A program made the translations under genes and the position numbers. From Atriophallophorus winterbourni (taxonomy: Eukaryota; Platyhelminthes; Trematoda; Plagiorchiida; Microphallidae), in NCBI GenBank assembly GCA_013407085.1, contig JACCGJ010005733.1:47416-111415 (forward strand): a stretch of DNA of 64,000 nucleotides, given 5' to 3'. The first letter of the stretch is position 1, and each line of letters starts with the position of its first letter. The notes under the pieces were generated by a model, which saw only the letters and a program-made list of their open reading frames with translations, did not search any database and had not been told where the DNA came from. Positions 11,016 to 23,000 of this stretch are shown piece after piece.

Positions 11016-14000
11016 CTGTAAAAGTGAAACACGAGAGCCATTGATGAAATTAATCGACTCATAAAACCTAGGTGATTTTGCTCGAGAAAATGTATTAGAT
11101 GATTACAGATAAATAACTTATTTAAAGTGTAATACAAGACATGATATTCTACTCGACCCATAGGAGCCAGAAGTGATTCATACCGTCGAATTAGAAAGAA
11201 ATCGTCGTTAGAATGCAATGCAAAGAGAAATCAAAAAATAGTTATACAGCCGATGCAAAAGCGTAGACCAAATTGGATTATCCTTAGGACATCCGATTTA
11301 TGAAGCATAGGTATGTCTTTAATGGAAATGATAAATTGAAGCTCGAAGGACCAAGCCTTTTAGAACTCCACAAATTTTCCTATTTGCTTCAAATGTTGAC
11401 ATCAACGCAAACTCTTTTCTGGCTGTCGGAATGGCTTTCTGTTGATAACACATATTTGCAGCTTTTTTCGAAGAGAAATTTTGATTTAAATTGAAATATA
11501 AAATTGTAAACCTGAATACAACAGCTATGGTCTATTGAAAAGATGTCCGATAAAACTGATTTTTATCTATTCACTCTAAATCCTCCCCACATTATTGCGA
11601 GTCATTACTCCTTTTTGACAACATTGAAATTCCAACGTCGTTTTCCTTGAATTGCTTTGGTTTAGTGGTCAGTGCGACCGAATTTTGTCAGGTTTACGAC
11701 GTCACGCCAACCTTCTGCGATTAATGCTTATCCCGGATTGTAAAAGGGGATCAGGGAATCGAACATTGTGAAACAATTACTGGTCAGATTGCATTCACCA
11801 TTTGCTCATCTTACCTCAATGGCAGCTTCCAGTGATTTCCCGCTGATTGTTAGGTAACTTTGTTTAAACTGAGACATGTCAGCTTCCGCTTGCGTGATAA
11901 TAATGCGTGACATCTTTTTGAAATCTACGCTCAGTCCTTTCATGCTCTTGTAAAGCTCTCTGGCAAAAAAGTGCGCCTCGTTATTAATACGTCGAGCTGA
12001 AAGAATAATGTGGATACATGATCAAATTTAGTAAAAATTACGCAAAAATTATATTATAAATAAACAATCAATAACGTGTTGTTCGAAATCCTCGAATTGG
12101 AAATGTTCTTATAACATCCTCTGCACTTACACACCACAACCGCTTTCTGGTTGTTTGCTGTTATTAGGTGGGGACAGTTCAGGTTCCTTTAGACTGGAAA
12201 CTGTGGTAAAGTGGTACACAAAGTTATGCTTGTATGCCACTAGTGGGCAGATATCTTACGAAGAACCACGAAGTTCAAATGTAGAATCACTAAGTGATTC
12301 TAGGACAAGCGCTCGAGATGCTTCTGAACGACAAAAATATTGTGATGCTCACATACCAATCATTTTCGCGCCACAACTGGTTTCTGGCTGTTTGCTGCGA
12401 TCAGATGGTGACAGTAGGTATTGTATATCAGACAGCTTAGATTAGCAATAAACAGTAGCTACACTATTTGCTCACACACGCTTTATTTGATAAAAAACGT
12501 GGGTTATATTCATCCAGTAGAAATGCTTCGTTCATTTTCCATATTGCATCCATTGAAAAGTGATTCTTTCCGACTGTAACCACAGTCAGTGAGCTTTTGA
12601 TTAGAGTTGTGGATGGTAAACCTGTTGAAACACATATCCTTCACACTATCCGGAGATGGAACTTAACAGCACACATTAAATTGTTACTGTAAGTTGCGTT
12701 TTGACAAAGTAGTGAGAAATAACGTTCAACTGACCAAGTCGGAAACTGTGGTTGAGGAAGCGAACAGTTTTTATATACTCTATGCATTTATTAAAACATA
12801 TTCCTAGTGATTATTCTGAAACGATAAAAAATTGTACTGCAATGGAACATGTGTAAACGACTACAGATTTGTTGAACAACAAACCAGTAAAAAGCGGATT
12901 TGGTGCATGCACATGGTTGGGAGTGAAATAAAATTTATGATTAAGATCGATACTGATATGTTTATGGCAAGCATTAGAGTTCAATGCCAAGTGGTCTACT
13001 TACACATTGTAGTGGTATTGCTTAGGTTAATTTGGACGTTACAACCAAGCTAGAGATTAATTCTATTGATATGGTACCCAAATTAGCCATAAAATGTCAA
13101 AAGGTTTTCAAATATATAACATTGTTTAAAATAATGTTGTTTGTTCCATAACATTTATACAAATTCAACAATGAGACTGGCAATATCAACGCTTATTTTG
13201 AAGATATGATTTTTAAGAATTCGCTTAGAATATAAATAGTTGCACTACATCTAAACGGATGAATGTTCGGAAAAAGTTGTTGTTTGACCTAAAATTAACT
13301 TCTAAATCCGTAATGTATTAGATTGGAAACAGCTTCATTCACGTTATAGGTGAGTAGTGACTTCATGATCAATACAAGAGTTCGTTTTAACTGTACGCGA
13401 AACAAACGAATATTCGCATCACAACCAATATTTGTGTGCAACAGCACACATCAAACCTGAATTTTCTGACACCTATCAGCCTAAATAAATATTCCAGTGA
13501 GTAAAAATCTTATTGATATTCTGCAAAGAATGAACATATGCACGTGGTGCGCTTACCCACAGCAAAAACATTAATTGCGATGCCGATAACAGTTTCCGCT
13601 TTGACGGGTACATCAAAATCCAAGCCAGTCTGCTTCCTGTACTCCTGGAGCACAGCGCGAATATGCGATCGCGAACGAGTACAAAGTATGTCTTCCAAGC
13701 TATTTAACATGAAAAACAGTTTTGAGTTAGGGAATTCAAGTTTATCTAGCAATCTCAAATCGATAATATACTGATTACGTTCTGTTCATATAGATAGAAA
13801 AAATAGAACGTTAAACAGACCCTCAGGATGCTGATGTCACCCTATGGAATGGATTTGTGTGTGGTTTCCATTCGCTTAGATAGTGCTTATTTTGAGTACA
13901 ATTTGAATCATGAAGAAAACATGAAAACCTGACCTGCTTACATATAGTACACCCGTTTTCTATAGATCACGTCCCACAAGCTAAGGTATGCGGGATTAAA

Positions 14001-17000
14001 TGCATATCTGACTACCAAAGAAGACTGGTAAATGGCAACTTGTGAAATGATGAGCTTATCAATAAACTAAAAAAGTAGAACCGTTTCACAAAATTATATT
14101 TGCAGACATTTCCATCACACATGCTCTGGGGCCAGTTTTACGCATTCGGCAATCAAAAGAAAGAGAATTTAATTCCAGGCTCCACATGACTTGAAACAGT
14201 TTGGAAACGGTAAACAAATTTTCAAGTTGTTGGATTAGGTTGGCACGACCAATGTGTTCAACCGAATGTGCCCACCTAGATGCAAATCAGTTGAAACCCA
14301 CGGGCTTGAAACAAATATCCATATTTGCATGCATTTCCATCACACACACACGCACCCCACGACCGGTTTCGTCCTGCTTGCACTCATCTTGTAGTGACAA
14401 TACGATCAGAAGACACATGCCTTGAAGCTGTGAAGAAACTATAAATATTGCTTGAAATTGTAAAACACTTTTGGATAATCAACGCGGTTTCTCTTACATC
14501 AGAGAGAACTAATCAACAGAGCAATAGAAGAGGACATCGGTTTTTGATACAATTAAACATAGTTACGTACAAAGGCGGTTGAGCTATCTATAATTGCGAG
14601 TGTGTTTTCGCAACTCCAATATATAAAATGAGAAAATTCATCATATGGGCAATTGTTAATATGAGTGGGCAAACGTTATTCAGATAAGATCGAAATGTTA
14701 AGAACAGCTGCCTAACTGGAACGTATTTCGATTGCCGGATATCACAGATACTTTCTCGCTCATAACAGCACTGCATGTGAGACCACATCCGCTACACATC
14801 GAAAGAAGTAAAAATATAGCACGTCGCACGGCTTATCATAAAAGTGCATTGAAATGAAGCAAGCTAAGATTATAGATACGCGAAAATTTAATGGCATGCA
14901 GACGTACTCCATTTATCTCTCACCCATATTTTATAAAAGAATTAATTTTCTCGCCTAAGAGTAGTGCCTAGTTTTATGAAAGTTCCACAAATTTATGCAC
15001 ACATCATTCGCGTTGTAGTTTATATTTTCCTCGGTACATCAGCAACTCCGATTTCTCAAACAGTGCCATTGTAAATCAAGATACATTTTATCTCAAATTT
15101 AATCGAAAAAATATATAGTTTTATTCGATCTAGTGTATTTTTCTATCATCATTTAACGTAATATTATTATTATTATTAGTGAAATGTAGCGATTTGTTTT
15201 GGAGTTATCGCGCAAAGTTTATAAACCCACTGTTTGGCTTGCTTCGCTGGGTGACATTTATTCGCATTTTTCAAGGTCATCACGTCTTTGTCTCTCTCCG
15301 TGTAGTCCACCACACCTTCACTAGCCAATTTTCCTTGACATAACGCGAGCAGTAGACGATGAACACTGCCGCTGGTGTTGTCGGCAATTTGGTCCACCAG
15401 TCGAACACCAGCGTGTACTAAATTCGCGAAAGGTACTGAATTAAATTTCAGATATTTGGCAAACTCAAAAAGTCGTAAACAAATTATTGCGGTGAAATTC
15501 TGCGTCGGTTAATTTGATTATGAAAAATTGTGGCGAAGACAATGCTTTTCCTTATCCGCTACCTCCTCATTGGTGATTGGAAATCGTTTACTCGTGATTA
15601 AATTATTCATTAATGCACACAATTTAATCAAAGTGAAAAACTACACTACAAAGTGCAGAAGAAAAAAAATTGGTGAAATAGAACAGGCATGGACGCTTTA
15701 CTAGGAATCGAACTCTAAACCATTGATGAATCTTCAACGTTGGAGAAATCCCGAACTACTATGCAGGTGACGGAATATAGGTGTTCATATGTTAATGCAC
15801 GAGATTGCGTACAGCTCAAAGGTTTCTTACACTCACGACCAGGGATAAAAAATAACATTAAAAATTTAAGTTGTGTTTTTTAACCGACAGTAAATTGAAC
15901 GACGCATCCATACCGGTCATCATGTTCGAACGATTTTCAATCAACCGAGTTCGTTGGTGTTCTCGGCACGAATCCGCTTAACTGCGTTTCAACTACGAGC
16001 TACAACCTGAGATTAATCAAAAAATCAGCCTCGTGAATGATTGTGTAAGCTCTCGTCGGTCTTTTAGAATTTGCTCTTTTGGTATTGTGTCGGAAGTAGG
16101 TTTAGTGCACATAGTCTGAGAGTGGATTGATTGGACGACCATAACAGATGTAGCTGGCTTTTTTAAGAATCGGTGAACATCTAAAGCTAATCAAACATCC
16201 CAGTATGGGGGAAACATTCATGAATGCCTAAACGGTGAACGGTAGCTCAGGCCGGAGGCATGGGCCGATGTCTCGAGGCCCGTATGAAGATAAGCAGTGC
16301 TGATGTGCTCAAATAAAATCGAAACTGGAGTTCAGTGCTTCCATTTTACACCATTGTGATCAAATTTGTGAATAATGCGAAGGATTCGGTACTGATGAGT
16401 AGTCTTCCTTTGTATAGCCGGCAAGGAGTTGACCGGTGTTAGCAGCACCACATTCTATTACTTGACATAGTTCACCCATTGATATAATCACCATTCAGAT
16501 CAACGGTTTCATTGAAAGGTGGATTGCCTTTTGAACACAACCGGGAAGCATTTTTCAAGTGCACGTTTGAATTGCACTTCCGTAGTTGCAGCAAAGACTT
16601 CGCGAATGGGCATTCCATATGTTCACTATCCTGGTGGATAAGATGCACTTCGCCGTTGAGTTCGCTTCAGAAATTTCATGGCCTAACCTCTCGTTATTTC
16701 ACTCGTTGTGACATAATGACATTGACAGCTCGTTTCCACACTGCCCCAGCATGATTCATCTTGTCATCAGCAAATTATATCTGATTCGGCATAGCTCAAG
16801 TGGGAATAAGACGAGTTTCCTTCGCCGCTTTTCATAGCTAAACAATTCTATTCCGATAACGAACTTTTCTGCACGACGTTTCACTCGCTTCATGGTATTA
16901 CATTGTCCCTTAGATCGTGGGTAGGCAGCTGGAAGTCCATACTAAATGATGGATCTGAACACAGGTTTAAACAATTGTCATTTGTCTGATGAATTTGTGA

Positions 17001-20000
17001 TCGCGGCTACAATTTTTCATCAGTCGCTATTTACTATTAATTACCTACATCAGTTTTAGCAACCTGGATTTTTGAAAACATGGAAATAAAGGCCAAAATC
17101 GATAGCAAATAATGGACTGAGTAGTCATGACTAACTTTCTGCATAGGCCATTTTTATCCTTTCCAATTCCTGAATGCTTCCAGTGGATAAAATTTCGAAT
17201 AATACGCCATAATTTACCAGACGTCCTTTCAAAGCTTTGTTTAATTCGCGCGCGTACAATACTTCAGTGGACACTGATATGTACTTTAGGATTCGCTCAA
17301 AATTTTTCTCGACTCTGGAGCTGATTTCTTGTAGAAAAACTGCCCTGTAACATTTGTTGTATTCAGTCACGAGCTGGCCTCGTTGTGTAGCAGTGCGACT
17401 GGTGAAAAGGGTGATAATAGCTTTTTCGTCAACTTTGCGACCCGTGATAGCGTTTCGAAGTTGTTGACAATCGTTGGATAGATTGCATGAAATCTGCTGC
17501 GCCGATGCCGATGGCATCTGAAAATGATAAACATGTGGATTATTATTTGTATGACCAATTAAGTAATCAAATCAGACCTCAGCTTCTTAAACTTTATGAG
17601 TATTATGTAACCCACCTGGGTTAGCAGTTTAATCCTCACAACAATAATATAGATTAATGCGAGCGAAAAAATCCCGCTTGAATATCGATTATGCATTAAG
17701 CATTCACACATTGTTGTTGGCCAACATCGGTCGATGTTGACCATGGATGTACATCACAATCGCATGAATTTTCATGTTCTACAGCTTTTTGAATCATTAA
17801 TCAGTCCGATTCTGGAGGAACAATCTCTCCCGCGGTGCTTGAAAAGATGGTCAGAACTCGGTTGTAGGGCGACAGTTGCACGCCTGCGGCGACAACTCAG
17901 TCCATTGACCAAGAACCTTACATAAGTGAATGCAGATATCATACTAAGCTCATCGCATACAAACATCAGCTGTTGGTGTTGGCTTCTTTCGGTCGATCTT
18001 TGACCTTGGATGTAGCCCACCATCGCGTGAAGGTTTCAATTTCTACAGAGTTTCAAATGACTAGACCGTCAGATTCGGGTGAAGCAATCTTTCTCACTGC
18101 ACTCGTAGCAAATTTATTGAATTACTCATTTCCGGAATACATATATACTGTTTAATCTAATTGCTCATCTTGTTTTATACACGTAGTGGCAATCGGCGCA
18201 GACCGACTGATGAGTTTGTTATGCTTCCGAGATTTGTCGGTAAGAGATAGGCGTGTGGGAGTGTAATAAAACCTTGACCAATGTGCATTATCTTGCCTTG
18301 TGGGAATAGAAGTTGTTTGGCGGTTGATGCTTCGTTCTTGTAATGTGATATGTGCTACGATTGACAACCGGAGGAAGGATCGCTTGATTAACATTGGATC
18401 CAGTGTGCTTGAAGGTTTGGTTAAAAACGTAATATATGTTTGAACAGAAATGTGATATGACCTTGAGTAAATTACCAAAGTATCACCAACTTCTAATAAC
18501 AGTCAAACTTCCGATGGGGCCTCCGTCATTTAGATGGCTCAAAAATGATGTAAACCAACTACACGTACAACGACAATTATATCCTAAGCTTTAATCATAT
18601 TTTTTGTTCAGATGCGTGGTAGTATGCATTGAAATGTTGCACTCATAAACTTCCAAACAACTCTAGAGTAAACGAAATTTAGAGCTGGGTAGCTTTCATT
18701 GGAAACTGAGAAAGTGTGGTTAACTCGAAATGAATGCCACGCACTTCGCTGTGAGTGTTTCGGGGAATGGTTTCACATTTAACTAAACGAAATGTTTATT
18801 AAAAATGACACAACTGAGTGAACGACGGGTACATTGAGGAAAAGACGAAAGAATAAACGAACCAGGACGCTAAACTTGAAGGACACTGTTAACTGTGGTT
18901 CTTACAAAGAACCTGTGCTCAAATATCAAATCAAAAATGGATTCGAGGCAAGCGCTCGTGGTCCTCATAAACTAACCATGAATAATGTTGCACACATCCC
19001 TCGCACTTACCACCGTTTTAGCACTCACTGAACCTAAACTTACTGTCTACATTTCATGTTAGCAAGCAGTCAAGTAGCGGTTGTGATTTGTATGTGCGGA
19101 TAATGTGAGCAATATTATACAAGTGAATCTATTTTTTAAACTTTCGAGATTGAAGAAATCAAAGAATACGAATAGACACGAATCGCACGTTGCAGAACCC
19201 ATCAAAGATTTGCCAAGAACAAAAAGCGGCGTGCTTATTCCACTGGCTTTAAACATTGTTATCAAATGTATGCCGATGAATTTCGAAAACGTCCATCACT
19301 CGTGAAAAACACAAACCCAGATAAGTTGTGTTTTTTCGCTTCTATGAAAACAAACGCAAGAATGTATTGATTATACATCACAAAAACTTGATCACATTCT
19401 AAATGATACGTTGTCGTTATTTTTTACTTTTTCTGCAGGAGAATTTGTCAATAAATCTTTTAAAACTCAGAAAAGAGAAGATTTTAATATAATGAGTAAA
19501 TTGTTTGCCAAAAAAATGATTGGTTTCAATGTATTTACACCGAACACAATCATTATCTCGCATTTTTAGTTCACTCTACCGATAGCCACCGATCGATAAA
19601 AAACCAAGTGTACTAATGAAGCACACTGACCTGATCGTAACAAAAACAGGAAGAATGACCAAAACAAAAAAGACCGTCGTTGTGTGATAACTGTGCAACA
19701 AAATTGTACGGGTGAGAGCTCACGACTTCAAAATTTTTGGCTGACTTTGTAAAGTATATACGAACTGTTATGATGCCGAAGCCGAACTAATGATATCGAT
19801 TGTTAGCAAGGTTTATTTTCCTGGCTTGTGCTACGTTTGTAGTGCATGTCAAGTAAAACGGCATTGCGAAACAGTCACAAATACGCTAATCTGGACTCTA
19901 TAATAGCAAGTTTGTATAAATGGTTTCGAAATCTTCAGAAGTCACTCAAACCGTCTAAAACCGATAAAAATACAATTGCCTCGACAATTGAACACGATAG

Positions 20001-23000
20001 ACGTGTAGCATTACACAATGGAAATAATCAGAATTCTTCGCGTAAACTGCCTCCCATAGTCGAGTGTTGTAATCCGGTATCCAGGAGTAAAAATGAATGA
20101 ACCATGTGGACCCTGATTGACGTGGTTATTCATCTGATAGAATAAAAAAGTATAAAGCCATTAATCCCTACCGTATAATTCTCAGTTCCGAGAAACCTCG
20201 AAAGGTCAACATTAGAATTCATTCATGCAGACCACAGCTCACGCTCAGCGTAATTTGTAAAAACTTACCAGAGTCGATAGATACACTTTTCACATTAAGG
20301 GCGAGCACATGAGCTTAATGAATGGACTGAACTTTGTACACACGTACTAAAAAAATATTGTCGTCTACAGAATCGCGTTTAACCGGGCTGACTTTGTAAA
20401 GTTCATACGAACTGTGATGAAGCATAAGCACAACAAATCGTATCGATTGTGTGCAAGATTGAATTTCCCGTCGGGTGCTACGTTCCTAGTGCATTTCTGG
20501 TTAAGCCGCCTAGCGAGACTGCCGAAAATACGCCAGGGGAGGCTAATCTGGATTCTATAACAGCAAGTTTGGATAATTGTTTTCGAAATCTCCAAGGCCA
20601 AGAGCTTTCATATCTATTTGGCAAACGTCTTTGTAACGCAAGTGCGGTCTGCCCAATGGTCGAATTCCTAATTGCAACTCACCATGGAGTAGATCTTTCG
20701 GAATACGACCATTTTCCATTCAGTAGGCACGACTAAGCCAACGCAGGCGGCGCTGTCGTAATAGGGTGAACATGCTATGTATACCATCTTTTGATATCAC
20801 TTCAGCATTAGTCACTATGTCCATCCACGATATGTTCAAGATACGACGGATGCTTCGTAGATGGTAAGCATTCAGCTTCCGTTCGTGTCTTGCGTGGGGT
20901 GGTCCAGGTTTCACTGCCGTATAGTAAAGTATTTAGTACGCACGCGCTGTATACCATCATTTTTGTCTTTACAGTCAGCGTGCGGTTGGCCCAAACACGA
21001 GAGTTCAATCTTGACAAAATGACAGCTACTATACCAATCCGCTTATCAATCTCCGTGTCGAGCGAGAGGTTATCCGCAATTTTTGAAACAATATATGTGA
21101 AATTATGTACTGGTTCAAGCTCACAGTTTCCAACAGTGATAATTGGAGGCTATACAGTCACTTATCCAAGGATTTTGGTCTTGCTTATGCTGATTGTTAG
21201 CCCAAAGTCTTTGCATGCCGACGAAAAACAGTCCATTAGCGACTTAAGGTTCTCTTGGAAGTGAGCATCGTCAACAAACTGCAGGTCACAGATTATCACA
21301 TTTCGTGCCTTCGTTTGTGCTCTCAACCGGTTCAGGTTGAAAAGCTTACCATCACTTTGCGTGCGTAGGTAAATGCATTCTGTCCTCGCCGTAGCAGAGT
21401 AAAGAAAATGCCGAACAGCGTGGGAGCAAGAACACAACCTTATTTGGAGTAAGTCGGATGTTGAATAACGCAGGTATTAGAGTAACATATAACGGAGGTA
21501 GAACTCTCCTCTCCTTATTAATGCATCTCAAAGATAAGACTCCTTTAGGTTGTGCGACCAACTTCATCTACAAAATTAAATGCAAGCTTTGCGCGGGTGT
21601 TTACATTGGGCAAACGTCTAGAGAACTTTGCATTAGGGTAAACGTACATAGGAAACGTGTAGGAATGCAGCCCCACAATCCCATTGAATATCAATCACTG
21701 ATTCGGGATTCTGCCCTAGCTGAACACGTGCTAGACAATGGACACAGAGTAGATCTTGATAACGTGAAAGTGATAAGACGGGGTGTGAAGTCTTATAGTG
21801 AAACACTTCACGCCGAGGCATTTGAAATAACGATGGCTGGGGCGAATGCGGTGAACAAGGTGGATGGGGAGGATACCTCAACAATCTGGCATTCGGTTTT
21901 ACATTTAATCATGAACACTGCTCGTACCGATACACTTGGCCTAACGAAGGTTCTGTGTTCAGAAGCGAAACGTTGTCAAAAAACTTGCTATAACCGATTC
22001 ATTCCAAACAATATTTTCATGATTATGGACTCCCGATGGGTCTCGAATATTTTCAAATACCTTTCAAATAACCTTATTTGAATTTCAAAGTTTTCTGAAC
22101 TGAAACCTTAAAATGGCCTGAGCCATTCATGTCAGAGTGGAACCAAATAACGAGTTTGAGCAGTCTTGGCGAGCAGCATATTAGATCAAGCATTTTAAAA
22201 AGACCCTCCCGGCTGACGTAGTCGAATGCCTTCGTTAAATTAATAAAAACAGGGAGAAAGATCACGTCAACGTTTGATCTTCCCCTGCGGAAGTTCAAAT
22301 TGAAATTCGGAGTAAATTCTATCTGCTAAAACTTGTAGCTGGGTCTGTAAGACTTAAGCAAACAATTTGGCTACAACATTCTGAAGGGAAACTCCTCTGT
22401 TATTGTTGAAGTAGCCTATATCACCCTTATTCTTAAAAAGAATGATGATGTTTGTGTCTCGCATCTGTTGTGGGACACACTCCTCCTGCCAGCACTGAAG
22501 TAGCAAATGGTGAAGAGGTTGTAATAATGCTGTTCTACACCATTTGATGAGCTTTGATGGAATTCCGTCGTCACCATGGGCCTTCCCATACGATAAGCGG
22601 TCGATTGCCCTATTGAGATCATGAAGAGTAGGAGGAGTATCTAGATGTTCAATGGTTGGCAAGCGTTCAACATTTTCATGTACATGCCGTAAAACCGTAC
22701 TTTCGCTAGAGTATAAAGAGGAGAAATGCTCTACCCATCCTTCCATCTGCTGAGTTTAGTCGACAATCGACTTACATACCTGGAAACCAAATTACCCAAA
22801 CATATATTTTCGATCGAAATTTCTTTTCTCCATGTAAAAAAATTACTTTCGCTCCTCCTTTGAAACACATGGACGCAAACATTAAAATCCGATTTCTTCA
22901 ACGTTGTATATGTATATTCTATGGTATTTTCCAGCTATTTGCTTTTTTAATCATAAATCTTTAATCTTTAATCTTGACGTGGAACAAACTAGTAATTGAT

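Larger units (their letters stand above)
21439..22082 (+). mobile_element. Penelope-like element 3' part nested in the RTE copy
   Basis: It carries the GIY-YIG endonuclease frame and a hammerhead motif. The sequence AACCTTATTTG occurs at both ends (about 21433-21443 and 22070-22080), a probable target-site duplication of about 11 bp. The uninterrupted RTE at 1347-1375 shows that about 11 bp of RTE was lost at the right side. Confidence 0.8.

Noticed and set aside
11660..11720. Sequence resembling a tRNA A box (TTTAGTGGTCAGTGCG)
   Set aside because: No cloverleaf or B box could be built at the right spacing.
12155..12445. 96-residue plus-strand frame conserved in all cores
   Set aside because: It is antisense to the hammerhead-bearing repeat pair in an annexin intron, and its differences between cores are not codon-like.
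21633..21884. Minus-strand frame rich in Pro/His opposite the GIY-YIG domain
   Set aside because: It is a shadow of the real plus-strand Penelope frame.
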